A stretch of 64,000 nucleotides of DNA from DASWJZ01 sp963792885 (GCA_963792885.1 CAWBXX010000001.1:853478-917477); one strand, 5' to 3'. Counted from the first letter of the stretch, positions 10,538-19,533 are shown. Made by a program: numbers and translations. Notes: generated by a model from the sequence alone, not told the origin.

Positions 10538-11428
10538 TCAGATTGGGAATGCAGCGACCTTTCGTGCCTCGGCGACCAGCGCCAGCGCGATCGGGGTCAT
10601 CGGCTCGCGGTGCGGGACGACAAGACCGACTGTGTGGGTGGCGTCCGGCTCGACGATCGGGATGGCGCGCACGCGATCGGTCAGGCCGAGCGTCGAGGCG
10701 AGTTTTTCCGGCATGACGCTGGCCCAGCGTCCGGTCCGGACATGCGAATAGAGCACGATCATGGAATTCGACTCGAGCGTCGTCTGCGGGCGCGCGCCGG
10801 CGGCGACAAGCAGCGCATCGATGATGCGACGGTTCTGCATGTCGGGTGTCAGCAGGCAAAGCGGGACGCTGCCGACCTCCGCCCAGGTCACGCTCTCGCG
10901 GTCGCCGAACGGACCCTCGACGGAGGTCACGAGACGGTAGCGCTCCAGATAGATCGGAACGGAATTGACGCGCCCGAGCGGCTCGTTGTCGAGATAGGTG
11001 ATGCCGGCGTCGATCTCGAGATTTTCAAGCATCGCCAGGATCTCGATCGAGTTGCGAGAGAGGATCGTGAAGGTGACGTTCGGGTGCTTCTCGCGATAGG
11101 GCGTCGTCACGTCGGCGACGACGGCGAGCGCCGTCGGGATGGCGGCGATGCGCAGATGTCCCGAAAGCCCATGCTTCAGCGATTCGATCTCCTGCCGGAG
11201 CGCGCGGCTGTCTCCGACGATGCGGCGCGCCCAGTCGAGCACGCGCTCGCCTTCAGGGGTAAACGAGCGGAAGCGCGAGCCGCGCTGCACGAGGAGCACG
11301 CCGAGTGAGTCCTCCAGGCTCTTGATTCCCGCCGAGAGCGTCGGCTGGGAGACGCCGCAGGCTTCCGCCGCCCGTCCGAAATGCTGTTCCTTGGCGAGCG
11401 CGAGCAGGAATTCGAGCTTGTCGATCAT
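10538..11428 (-). CDS. LysR-family transcriptional regulator, likely activator of fds
   Basis: This is a 296-residue LysR protein. The N-terminal winged helix-turn-helix reads HFGRAAEACGVSQPTLSAGI, followed by a periplasmic-binding-type effector domain beginning near residue 90 (GHLRIAAIPTALAVV). It is intact. It lies directly upstream of fdsG in the same direction, a position also seen for formate dehydrogenase regulators in other fds operons. The effector is unknown; formate or a redox signal would be a guess. The divergent small gene at 11580 shares its upstream region. Confidence 0.88.
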   Translation of the reverse strand: MIDKLEFLLALAKEQHFGRAAEACGVSQPTLSAGIKSLEDSLGVLLVQRGSRFRSFTPEGERVLDWARRIVGDSRALRQEIESLKHGLSGHLRIAAIPTALAVVADVTTPYREKHPNVTFTILSRNSIEILAMLENLEIDAGITYLDNEPLGRVNSVPIYLERYRLVTSVEGPFGDRESVTWAEVGSVPLCLLTPDMQNRRIIDALLVAAGARPQTTLESNSMIVLYSHVRTGRWASVMPEKLASTLGLTDRVRAIPIVEPDATHTVGLVVPHREPMTPIALALVAEARKVAAFPI

Positions 11429-11510
11429 GCTTCGACCCTACAACAGTTCGGCCCGCTCCAGGGTGCGGCAACGGAAGCCCCACGGGCGGCGGCTTTGCCG
11501 AAATGACGAT

Positions 11511-11524
11511 TGACGCCGATCAAT
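11511..11524. promoter_or_regulatory. FNR/FixK-type box TTGA-N6-TCAA
   Basis: The site is TTGACGCCGATCAA, an exact TTGA-N6-TCAA half-site pair. It lies 56 bases before the ATG of the gene at 11580, so a class II position (near -41) with a short leader is possible. A FixK-type regulator is encoded at 15611-16303. It also lies 83 bases from the divergent LysR start. Motif seen; regulation inferred. Confidence 0.65.
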
Positions 11525-11579
11525 GGTATGGGGCGGCCGCAACGCTAGGTTTTGGAAAAGACATCAAGGAACGAAAAAC

Positions 11580-11963
11580 ATGTCCTCTCTTCCCCCTGAA
11601 TTCCGCCAGATCCGCCTGGAGCTCGCCCGCGAGCCGGGCCATCCGGAAGGAAGCAGCCACACCGGCTACGACCTCGTGGCGCCGCTCGACCATGAGCGGC
11701 GGCTTTCGGCGGAGATCTGGCGGAAGCACAAGGAGCAGTGCCGAGTGCACCGCTTCCGGGAGGGCGAGGACGACATGGTGGGGCGACTTGCGCGGAAGCC
11801 GGGCGGCGCCTGGTATTTCGACTACGACAAGGATGACGACAGCGACGACGAGAACGCCTTCCATCTCGGCAGCGAGCATTTCGTGCTCGGCGAATACGTT
11901 TCGATCCGCGACGAGCACGGCAAGATGCACACCTACCGCGTCGTCTCCGTCCAACCGGTCTGA
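11580..11963 (+). CDS. Conserved small acidic protein of unknown function, possibly FixK-controlled
   Basis: This 127-residue soluble protein begins MSSLPPEFRQIRLELARE. It contains a short acidic run (DYDKDDDSDDEN) near residue 80 and ends with a compact segment (LGEYVSIRDEHGKMHTYRVVS). No signal peptide, membrane span or cofactor motif is visible. I do not recognise the family. ATG 11580 is preferred over the in-frame upstream start at 11523 because the latter overlaps the FNR/FixK box. Its 3' end overlaps the convergent P-type ATPase gene by 31 bases. Confidence 0.7.
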   Translation: MSSLPPEFRQIRLELAREPGHPEGSSHTGYDLVAPLDHERRLSAEIWRKHKEQCRVHRFREGEDDMVGRLARKPGGAWYFDYDKDDDSDDENAFHLGSEHFVLGEYVSIRDEHGKMHTYRVVSVQPV

Positions 11964-14728
11964 GCTGGCGCGGCGGTTGCTCCGCCAGCTGAAATCCCAC
12001 GCCAGACAAGCTTGAACAGCTCCATCACCAGAAGCAGCGACAGCGCGATCGGCACCAGCGCCAGCCAAAGCTCGACCGAGATCGGATGCATCTCCAAAAC
12101 ATCGCGGAGGCCGGGGACGAAGGCCGCGCCGATGTGAATGGCCTGCGCGCCAACGACGGAGATCACCACCGGCCAATTGTTGGAAAACGGGATGCGGAAG
12201 GCGGAGCGCGTCTCGGAGCGGCAGTTGAAGACCTGCACGTTCTCGAAGAGCACGAGCAGGAAAAGGAGCGCGTTCCGCGCGTCGTACTCGCTCCATCCTT
12301 GAGACAGCGCCCAGACGAAGAAGACGAAGCTCATTCCGCCCATCGCGAGGCCTGAGACCGCGCTCTCGGAGATCATCAGACGATCGAAGATCGGCTCGTT
12401 CACGGGGCGCGGGCCGCGCCTCAGCAATCCGTCCTCGCGCGCCTCGAAGGCGAGCGCCACATCCTGTCCGCCATTCGTCACGAGGTTCAGCCAGAGAAGC
12501 TGCACGGCGCTCAGCGGCAGCGGCTGGGCGGTGAACGTCGCGAGCAGGAAGATCACCACCTCGGCAGCGCCGGTCGAGACGAGGAGGTAGATGACCTTGC
12601 GGATGTTGGCGTAGGCCGCGCGCCCTTCCTGAATGCCAGCGACGACGGAGGCGAAATTGTCGTCGGCGATGACGAGGTCGGCGGCATCGCGCGCGACGTC
12701 GGTGCCGCTCTTGCCCATAGCAACGCCGAGGTCGGAGCGGCGGAGCGCCGGCGCGTCATTCACGCCGTCGCCGGTCATCGCCACGATATGGCCGGCGGAC
12801 TGCAACGCCTCGACGATATCGACCTTCTGCGTCGGCTCCACGCGCGCGAAAACTTTAGCTTCGGCGAGCCGCGTCCCTTGCTCGGAAGCCGCGAGCGCCA
12901 CGATCTCGCGGCCGGTTGTGACTTCGCCCATGTCCTCGGCGAGCCCGAGCTCGCGCGCGATCGCGAGCGCCGTCACCGGATGGTCGCCGGTCACCATGCG
13001 GACCGAGACGCCGGCGCGGAGGCACGCCGCAACCGCCTCGCGCGCCTCGGGCCGGAGCGGATCGATGAATCCGACAAGCCCTAGCAATGTGAGGCCGCCG
13101 AGCGCGGCCTCAATGTCGGAGGTAGCAAACGGCCCCTCCTCCTTCACCGCCTTCGCCGCCACTGCGACCACGCGAAGCCCATCCTCGGCCATGCGCTCAG
13201 CCGCGAGATGCGCCTCGGCCCCGCCGTTTTCGCAAAGCGGCAGAATCACTTCCGGCGCACCCTTGGCGTGGAGCTTCAGGCCCTCGGGATGGCTGTTGAG
13301 CGTCGCGGCGAAGCGCCGTTCGGCGGCGAACGGGATCTCGCCGACGCGCGTCGCTGCGGCGCGCACTGCCGGAAGCGCGAGCCCCGCCTTGGCGGCAAGC
13401 ACCAGGAGCGCGACATCGAGCGTGTCGCCGCTCCGACCCTTATCGCCGTCGGCGGGCTCGTAGGTGGCGTCGTTGCAAAGCGTTGCGGAAGCCGCCGCCT
13501 CGGCGATCGCCGGAAGGCCAACCTCGCCCGCCACCTCCGTCTCGAAGCGAAAATCGCCGTGCGGATCGTATCCCTCGCCGCCGACCTGAACGGCGCCAAG
13601 ACCTGGAATCCACAGGCGCTTGGCGGTCAGCGCGTTCGCAGTCAGCGTCCCGGTCTTGTCGCTTGCGACGACGGTGCAGGAGCCGAGCCCCTCCACGGCA
13701 GGGAGATGGCGGACGATCACGTTCCGCCGCGCCATCCGTCGCGTCGCGATCGAGAGCGCGACCGTCACGGCAACCGGCAGGCCCTCCGGAATCGCGGCAA
13801 CAGCAAGCGCCACCGCCACGAAGAAGGTCTGCCTGATCGACGCGCCGGCAAAAAGCTGCCCTGCGACGATGACCACCATCAGGCCGACCACCGCCAGCCC
13901 CAGATTGCGGCTGAAGCGCTCAAGCCGCTGCGTCAGCGGCGGCGGCGGCGCGGCCTTTGCCAGCTCGCGCGCAATGCGGCCGATCTCGGTCTCAACACCC
14001 GTCGCGACGACGACGGCTTCCGAGCGCCCTGTCAGCATGCTGGTGCCGGCATGCAGCATGGTCGATCGGTCGGCGATGGAAGCGTCGGGCTCGATCTCCT
14101 GCCTGGCCGATTTGTCCACCGCGTAGGATTCGCCGGTCAGCGCCAACTCATCGGCCCTTGCGTCGAACGCCTGAAGCAACCGCATGTCGGCCGGCACGCG
14201 GTCGCCGGCCTCGATCAGCACGACATCGCCGGGGACGAGTCCGGCGCTTTCCATGAGCTTGACGGCGCCGTCGCGGAGAACGCGGCTCGTCGATTTGATC
14301 GAGGAGCGGAGCGCCGCAGTGTTGATCTCCGCGCGCCATTCCTGTGAGCCGCCGATGGCGGAGTTCAAGATGAGGACGGCGCCGATGAAGATCGCGTCGG
14401 AGGATTCGCCGAGTGCGACCGATATGGCTGCGGCGGCAAGGAGAAGATAGACGAGCGGGCTCTTGAGCTGTCCGACGAAGATGCCCAGAACGGTGCGGCG
14501 CGGCGGCTCGGGAAGCGCGTTTGGCCCATACTTCTGCAGCCGCGCGTCGGCTTCGGCAGCGGAGAGCCCCTGTGCCGTCGTCGCAAGCCGCTCCGTGACC
14601 GTCTCTATCGAGAGAGCGTGCCACGGCACGCGGCCGTTCGTGGATTCGTTCAATGCTCCGCCGGGAGCCGCCTCAGGCGACGGACGCTCGGCGGGGCCGG
14701 GCCTCTCAGCCGAGCCGTCGAGCACCAT
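11933..14728 (-). CDS. Cation-transporting P-type ATPase (P2/SERCA-like)
   Basis: This is a 931-residue ion pump, intact. Visible landmarks are the actuator-domain LTGES (residues 197-201), membrane motif PEGLP (314-318), the phosphorylation site DKTGT with Asp357, and the hinge TGDGVNDAP. An N-terminal cation-ATPase domain precedes these, and several hydrophobic spans follow the hinge. The PEGLP motif and overall order place it with Ca2+/Mg2+/Na+ type P2 pumps and not heavy-metal pumps; the ion cannot be assigned. It follows the universal stress gene by 12 bases and probably belongs to the fixK-led operon, which would make it an oxygen- or stress-responsive pump. Confidence 0.9.
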   Translation of the reverse strand: MVLDGSAERPGPAERPSPEAAPGGALNESTNGRVPWHALSIETVTERLATTAQGLSAAEADARLQKYGPNALPEPPRRTVLGIFVGQLKSPLVYLLLAAAAISVALGESSDAIFIGAVLILNSAIGGSQEWRAEINTAALRSSIKSTSRVLRDGAVKLMESAGLVPGDVVLIEAGDRVPADMRLLQAFDARADELALTGESYAVDKSARQEIEPDASIADRSTMLHAGTSMLTGRSEAVVVATGVETEIGRIARELAKAAPPPPLTQRLERFSRNLGLAVVGLMVVIVAGQLFAGASIRQTFFVAVALAVAAIPEGLPVAVTVALSIATRRMARRNVIVRHLPAVEGLGSCTVVASDKTGTLTANALTAKRLWIPGLGAVQVGGEGYDPHGDFRFETEVAGEVGLPAIAEAAASATLCNDATYEPADGDKGRSGDTLDVALLVLAAKAGLALPAVRAAATRVGEIPFAAERRFAATLNSHPEGLKLHAKGAPEVILPLCENGGAEAHLAAERMAEDGLRVVAVAAKAVKEEGPFATSDIEAALGGLTLLGLVGFIDPLRPEAREAVAACLRAGVSVRMVTGDHPVTALAIARELGLAEDMGEVTTGREIVALAASEQGTRLAEAKVFARVEPTQKVDIVEALQSAGHIVAMTGDGVNDAPALRRSDLGVAMGKSGTDVARDAADLVIADDNFASVVAGIQEGRAAYANIRKVIYLLVSTGAAEVVIFLLATFTAQPLPLSAVQLLWLNLVTNGGQDVALAFEAREDGLLRRGPRPVNEPIFDRLMISESAVSGLAMGGMSFVFFVWALSQGWSEYDARNALLFLLVLFENVQVFNCRSETRSAFRIPFSNNWPVVISVVGAQAIHIGAAFVPGLRDVLEMHPISVELWLALVPIALSLLLVMELFKLVWRGISAGGATAAPAQTGWTETTR

Positions 14729-14740
14729 ATTGAGATCCCG

Positions 14741-15580
14741 TCAGTTGCTGAGCAGGAGCGGAAACGGGATTTCCCGTAGCATGCTGCGGGAGACGCCGCC
14801 AAGAATGCGCTCGCGGATGCGCGAGTGGCCGTAGCAGCCCATCACCGTGATGTCGGCGGCAAAATCGAGCGCCTGCGCCTGCAGCTCTTCCTTCACGTTG
14901 CCGCGCGTGGCGCGAACCACGGTCGTTTCCGTAGGCACGCCGTGCCTTGAAAGGGTCGCGGCAATGTCGTCGCCCGGCGTGAACTGGCGTACCGGCTCCT
15001 CCATCAGCCCCTGGACGGAGACAATGCGCACGGCCTCGGCGCCGACGAGGAGCGGAAGCGAGTCGAATACGGCACGTGCCGCCTCGCGACCGCCGTCCCA
15101 CGCAATGATGACGCGCTTTCCAAGCTTGCGCACCGACCAGCCGAACGGCAGGCCGATCACCGGGCGGCCCGACGTGAAGACCACCTCCTCGATCTGATGC
15201 CGGCCGATCGAGGCTTCGCTCGGCAATTGCGGGCAGAGGATGATGTCGGCGGCGCGGGCCATCGATCCGGCGTGCGGCGAGACAGTCGTGTCGGGCGACT
15301 TTTCGGAACGCCATTCGAAGGCGATTCCGGCCTTCTTGGCCGCAGCCTGGAAGGCTGCCTCGGCCGCTTTCCTCTCCTCGTCGGCCGCGGCCATTTGCGC
15401 TTCGATGAAGGAGGCGAGCGCCATGTCGGTGGCGAGCCCGTAGGTTATGGCGAGCGGCGCGACGTGCAGCCCTACGAGCCGCGCACTTTCGGCAAGCGGA
15501 AGCGCCTGAAAGGCGGCAACCGCGCTCTCGGCCGCAGGGGCCGCAGGAACAACGGCGAAAACCGTCCTCACTCCGGTCAT
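14741..15580 (-). CDS. Universal stress protein, tandem UspA domains
   Basis: This is a 279-residue protein with two UspA-like halves. The second ends with the nucleotide-binding signature GCYGHSRIRERILGGVSR (G-x2-G-x9-G-[S/T]). The first half lacks a clear copy of this motif. It lies 30 bases after the fixK-like gene and 12 before the P-type ATPase, all in one direction. Usp-ATPase pairs under Fnr/FixK-type control are common in low-oxygen regulons, so a hypoxia role is plausible. Confidence 0.9.
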   Translation of the reverse strand: MTGVRTVFAVVPAAPAAESAVAAFQALPLAESARLVGLHVAPLAITYGLATDMALASFIEAQMAAADEERKAAEAAFQAAAKKAGIAFEWRSEKSPDTTVSPHAGSMARAADIILCPQLPSEASIGRHQIEEVVFTSGRPVIGLPFGWSVRKLGKRVIIAWDGGREAARAVFDSLPLLVGAEAVRIVSVQGLMEEPVRQFTPGDDIAATLSRHGVPTETTVVRATRGNVKEELQAQALDFAADITVMGCYGHSRIRERILGGVSRSMLREIPFPLLLSN

Positions 15581-15610
15581 CTCACTCTCCGGTGGCTTAG
15601 AAAATATCGC

Positions 15611-16303
15611 TCAGGCGGCGAGGCTGTCATTCATCAGGTCGAGCGCGGCGCGGTCGCGGAACACGATCCGGCGCGAAGCGGGGATGGCGATCAGGCCGTC
15701 GCGCTCAAGCTGCGTCAGCGTGCGCGATACCGTTTCGATAGTCAGGCCCAAATAGTCGGCGATATCCTGACGCGACATCGGCAGCTCGACCTCGCCGGTC
15801 CGCGAAAGGCGCGCCGCCATTTCCAGGAGGAACGCGGCGATGCGCTCCTGCGCATTCTTGCGGCCGAGCAGCAGCATATGATTTTGCGCCCGCTGCAGGT
15901 GTATCATCGTCTGCGTCCAAATCTCGGTGACGATGGCGCAGTCGCGGGATGCCTCGGCGAGGAATGCGCTTCGCTTCACGACGAGAATCTGGGAATCGCA
16001 AATCGCTTCCGCTGAGAAGGCGTGCGCGTCGTCGCTCTCCAGCCCGAACATCTCGCCCGGCAGGTAGAAAGCCCCGATCTGGCGCCGGCCGTCACTCATC
16101 AACTTGCTGATGCGAACCGATCCGGTCACTACCTTATAGAAGTAGTCCGCCGGCTCATCCTCACCAAAAATCTCGGCGTTACGGCCGAAGTTCATGCAGC
16201 TTCCGATTTTTTCGAGGAGGTCGCACACCGATCCGCGCTTGCCGCCGGTGGCCGGAAACGGAACGATTTTCCCGCCTGCTGTTTCGCCTCGCCAGTGCAG
16301 CAT
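15611..16303 (-). CDS. fixK: Crp/Fnr-family regulator of FixK type
   Basis: This is a 230-residue regulator. It has an N-terminal cyclic-nucleotide-like beta domain (GSVRISKLMSDGRRQIGAFYLPGE) and a C-terminal winged helix with LPMSRQDIADYLGLTIETVSRTLTQLE, cut here to its key residues: the recognition helix E-x2-S-R is typical of proteins reading TTGA-N6-TCAA. There is no N-terminal cysteine cluster of the FNR kind, only scattered Cys, which fits FixK, a factor controlled through FixLJ. The gene diverges from fixL with a FixJ-like box between them. Confidence 0.85.
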   Translation of the reverse strand: MLHWRGETAGGKIVPFPATGGKRGSVCDLLEKIGSCMNFGRNAEIFGEDEPADYFYKVVTGSVRISKLMSDGRRQIGAFYLPGEMFGLESDDAHAFSAEAICDSQILVVKRSAFLAEASRDCAIVTEIWTQTMIHLQRAQNHMLLLGRKNAQERIAAFLLEMAARLSRTGEVELPMSRQDIADYLGLTIETVSRTLTQLERDGLIAIPASRRIVFRDRAALDLMNDSLAA

Positions 16304-16362
16304 GACAAATCCTCCGCTTGGTTACCGCCTTGGATAAACTGGGTATGGGCGAGCGAAAATTC

Positions 16363-16381
16363 GGGTATTTACCCTACGTAG
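16363..16381. promoter_or_regulatory. FixJ-like box with adjoining inverted repeat in the fixK-fixL gap
   Basis: The strand facing fixK reads CTACGTAG next to GGGTAAATACCC. The TACGTAG core matches the reported FixJ preference GTAMGTAG except at its first bases, and the GGGTA/TACCC arms make a dyad around two bases. It sits about 60-80 bases before the fixK start. FixJ control of fixK is the standard arrangement in rhizobia; binding here is inferred. Confidence 0.6.
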
Positions 16382-16434
16382 AATCCCGGAGGTCGGCCTG
16401 CGGCGGCCTTCACCACGGAACTGGAAAAAGATCA

Positions 16435-17987
16435 GTGGCCGCGACCGACAAAGAGCCCAGTGTCAGATCGGTGCCGACAGGCCGCGGAATTCGGCTGCCA
16501 GAGCCGCGCCCGATCCTCTCCGCCCGGGGCTCCTATTTCGGCTACGTCCTTGCCGCGGCTGCCGTCATCGTCACGGCTGGGGCCTACATCCTGTTGCGGC
16601 CGGTCCTCAGCGACAACACGCTGATCCTTTTCCTCATCGCGGCGGTGCTCTTCTCCAGCGCCTTCGGCGGCCTCGGACCGAGCATCCTTGCGACAGCTTC
16701 GGGCGCCGTTGCGGCGGTCTTCCTCCAGGGCGAGCTCGGCATGGGCACCAATATCGCCGACGTCGTCGCATTCGTGGCGATCGGCGCCGCGATCACCACC
16801 TGCGGCGGATGGTTGCAGCGCGTGCGTAGCGACGCTTCGCGTCGCCACTGCAGTCGCCATCGCCCGCGAGGCGCATCTAAGCTCGATCCTGGATACCGTC
16901 CCCGAAGCGATGATCGTGATCGACGAAGCCGGCACCATGCAGTCGTTCTCGAGCGCGGCGGAGAGGCTTTTCGGCTACACGGCGGCGGAGGCGCTAGGCC
17001 GGAACATCATGATCCTGATGCCCTCGCCCTATCGCGAGAATCACGACGGGTATCTGCGCCGCTACCTGACGACCGGCGAGCGACGCATCATTGGGGTCGG
17101 CCGCGTGGTCGTGGGCGAGCGGAAGGACGGCTCCACCTTCCCGATCGAGCTTGCGGTAGGCGAGATGCGCTCGGGCGAGAATCGCTTCTTCACCGGCTTC
17201 ATCCGCGACCTCTCGGAGCGGCAACAGACGGAAGCCCGGCTGCAGGAGCTGCAATCGGAGCTCGTGCACATCTCGCGGCTGACCGCGATGGGCGAGATGG
17301 CCTCAGCGCTCGCGCACGAGCTGAACCAGCCGCTCTCGGCCATCGCCAACTACCTGAAAGGCTCGAACCGGCTCATCGCCGGGCACACCGACCCGGAGAC
17401 CGCGCGCGCCCGCGAGGCGCTGGACAAGGCTGCCGAGCAAGCGCTTCGCGCCGGCGAGATCATCCGCCGCCTGCGCGATTTCGTGGCGCGCGGCGACACG
17501 GAGATGAAGACGGAGAGCCTGAGCAAGCTCGTCGAGGAGGCAAGCGCGCTCGCGCTGGTCGGAGCCAAGCAGCACAGCGTGCGCGTGCGCTTCGAGCTCG
17601 ATCCGCGTGCCGACCAGGTGTTCGCCGACAAGATCCAGGTGCAGCAGGTGTTCCTCAATCTCATGCGCAACGCCATCGAGGCAATGGCGGAGGCAGGCTC
17701 GCCGCGGCGCGAGCTCACCATACGATCGACGCTCGCGGCCGACGGCATGGTGGAAGCGAGCGTGGCGGACACGGGGCCTGGCCTCGCTCCGGACGTCGCC
17801 GCGCAAGCTCTTTCGGCCCTTCGTCACGACCAAGAGGCACGGCATGGGCGTGGGGCTATCGATATCGCGCACGATCATGGAGGCGCAGGGCGGCGCGCTC
17901 TGGGCGGAGCCCAATCCCGGAGGTGGCTGCGTGTTCCGGCTGACGCTCCGGGCCGCGACGGGGGAGAGCGACCAAGATGCCGAATGA
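16435..17987 (+). CDS. fixL: Oxygen-sensor histidine kinase FixL, frameshifted
   Basis: FixL senses oxygen through a heme PAS domain and phosphorylates FixJ when oxygen falls. Hydrophobic N-terminal spans (YFGYVLAAAAVIVTAGAY and others) precede the PAS domain. In that domain the heme His is seen in YRENHDGYLRRY and the distal-pocket Arg in IIGVGRVV. The H-box is SALAHELNQPLSAIANY, followed by the N box (LMRNAIEAM) and G boxes. Two single-base insertions, near 16840 and 17812, break the frame. The GTG at 16435 follows GGAAAAAG and is the best start, though not certain. It overlaps fixJ by 11 bases. Confidence 0.93.
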
Positions 17988-18594
17988 GGCGCACGTCAGC
18001 GTCATCGACGACGACGACGCGGTGAGAGATTCTCTGGCGTTCCTGCTTGAAGCCGCCGGCATCGCCACGCGCGCCTACGGTTCCGCCGCCGACTTCCTCG
18101 CCGCGCCGGCCAGCGAGGAAGCGGCCTGCATCATCACGGACGTGCGCATGCCGGGCATGACCGGCACCGAGCTCCTGCGACGCCTGAAGGAGTCGGGCCG
18201 CCGCATCCCGGTGATCGTAATGACGGGGCACGGCGATATCGCGCTCGCGGTGGAGGCGATGAAGCTCGGCGCCGTGGACTTCTTCGAGAAGCCCTTCGCG
18301 GACGAGGCTCTGCTTGGCGCCGTACGTGCCGCGCTCGAGCGACGTGCGACCTCGGAGGAGACCGATGCCGAGCGGGCCGCGGTGGCGGAGCGGCTGACGA
18401 CGCTTTCGGCCCGCGAGCTGCAGGTCCTCGAAGGTCTGGTGAGCGGACACGCGAACAAAACAATCGCCCACGATCTCGGCATTAGTCCGCGCACGGTGGA
18501 GGTTTATCGGGCGAACCTCATGACCAAGATGAAGGCATCCAGCCTCTCGAACCTGGTGCGGATGGCACTCCTCGCCGAGGGACTCGGGAGCTGA
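17977..18594 (+). CDS. fixJ: Response regulator FixJ
   Basis: This is a 205-residue two-domain regulator. The receiver shows the acidic pocket at residues 11-14, phosphoacceptor Asp55 (IITDVRMPG), Thr83 and Lys105. The C-terminal LuxR-type helix-turn-helix reads LSARELQVLEGLVSGHANK and ISPRTVEVYRANLM. It is intact and translationally coupled to fixL. Its expected target is the fixK promoter, about 1.6 kb upstream, where a FixJ-like box is present. Confidence 0.95.
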   Translation: MPNEAHVSVIDDDDAVRDSLAFLLEAAGIATRAYGSAADFLAAPASEEAACIITDVRMPGMTGTELLRRLKESGRRIPVIVMTGHGDIALAVEAMKLGAVDFFEKPFADEALLGAVRAALERRATSEETDAERAAVAERLTTLSARELQVLEGLVSGHANKTIAHDLGISPRTVEVYRANLMTKMKASSLSNLVRMALLAEGLGS

Positions 18595-18627
18595 GCGCCG
18601 GCGCCGGCTTCGGGTTGCGCTCCATCG

Positions 18628-18641
18628 TTGCGCTACATCAA
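18628..18641. promoter_or_regulatory. FNR/FixK-like box TTGC-N6-TCAA
   Basis: The site TTGCGCTACATCAA has one change from TTGA-N6-TCAA; FixK2-type consensus tolerates A or C at that position. It lies between fixJ and the orphan receiver, 56 bases before ATG 18698, the same distance as the box before 11580. Seen in sequence; function inferred. Confidence 0.6.
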
Positions 18642-18697
18642 AGCGGCTTTTCGCGCCTGCGCGAAATTGCGCTTTGGGGGAATCCATCGAGGCGCGC

Positions 18698-19081
18698 ATG
18701 CAGGCTGCCGGTTCCGATGGCGCAAAGCCGACCGTCGTAGTCGTCGACAACGATGCTGCGTTGCTTGGCGCGCTGAAATTCGCGCTCGAGCTGGAGGGCT
18801 ACGCCGTCACGCCTTTCCGCAGCGCTGCCGAGGTCCTGGCCGAGAAGCACTTGCCCGCCTCCGGCTGTCTCGTGGTGGACTTCGACCTTATCGGCATGAA
18901 CGGGCTCGATCTCGTCGCTGCGTTGCGCAACCGTTCGGTCGGGCTTCCCGCCATCCTGATAACGGGGAGCGCCTCACGGGAGGTGCGCCGACGGGCGGCG
19001 GCGGCGAACATGCCGATCGTGGAAAAGCCGCTCTTCGGCAACACGCTGGTCAACGCCATTCACAACACGATCGCGCGCTGA
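18698..19081 (+). CDS. Orphan single-domain response regulator downstream of fixLJ
   Basis: This is a receiver domain with no output domain, about 127 residues. VVVVDNDAAL gives the acidic pocket (Asp17, Asp19), LVVDFDLIGMNG the phosphoacceptor Asp61, LITGSAS the Thr and VEKPLF the Lys. The ATG at 18698 follows GAGG; an in-frame TTG at 18674 is less likely. Stand-alone receivers next to fixLJ could compete for FixL phosphate or act on another partner, as in other alphaproteobacterial relay systems. Its FixK-like box suggests feedback. Confidence 0.85.
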   Translation: MQAAGSDGAKPTVVVVDNDAALLGALKFALELEGYAVTPFRSAAEVLAEKHLPASGCLVVDFDLIGMNGLDLVAALRNRSVGLPAILITGSASREVRRRAAAANMPIVEKPLFGNTLVNAIHNTIAR

Positions 19082-19098
19082 GCATTCGGCCGCGGCGC

Positions 19099-19533
19099 TT
19101 AGAAATGCTCGCCGATCCGGAACGGGCCGTAGCGTGTCGAAGCGGAGACGAGATAGGCCGTCGACCAGCCGATCAGGAGCAGGCCGCTGACGCCTTCGAG
19201 CGCGCCGAAGAGCCGCCATTCCGGCGCGAGGATAATATCGCCATAGCCGAGCGTTGAGAACGTCACCGCCGAGAAATAGAGCGCGTCGGGGAAGTCGGGC
19301 AGCGTTCCCAAGACCAGGTAAGCGCCGGCCCACGTCCAGATCTCGACCGTATGAACGAGGAACAGGCCGAAAACGGTCGCGACCATGGCGACCGTCCTGC
19401 CAAATCCGTGCCGGTGGAGGCGGCCCCAGCGCATGAAATGCGGCATGCCGCGGCTCAGCACGACCAGCCCAAAAATCTGCGTGAAGACCGTGATCGATAT
19501 CACGACGGTGCCGGCACTGAGATCCATCCACAT
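19099..19533 (-). CDS. Small two-span potassium channel-like protein (Ion_trans_2)
   Basis: This is a membrane protein of about 144 residues. Hydrophobic spans (GTVVISITVFTQIFGLVVL; VAMVATVFGLFLVHTVEIW) precede a pore loop with the selectivity filter TLGYGD, and a final span (LEGVSGLLLIGWSTAYLV) follows. TxGYGD is the K+ filter. There is no visible regulatory domain (no RCK or cyclic-nucleotide domain). ATG 19533 is chosen for its GGGAGGG ribosome site. It lies 25 bases after the cytochrome c gene on the same strand, so the two are probably one transcript. Confidence 0.85.
   Translation of the reverse strand: MWMDLSAGTVVISITVFTQIFGLVVLSRGMPHFMRWGRLHRHGFGRTVAMVATVFGLFLVHTVEIWTWAGAYLVLGTLPDFPDALYFSAVTFSTLGYGDIILAPEWRLFGALEGVSGLLLIGWSTAYLVSASTRYGPFRIGEHF

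Noticed and set aside
15611..16303. The Crp/Fnr regulator as an oxygen-sensing FNR with an iron-sulfur cluster
   Set aside because: No N-terminal cysteine cluster of the FNR type is visible, and the gene lies beside fixLJ with a FixJ-like box, favouring FixK.
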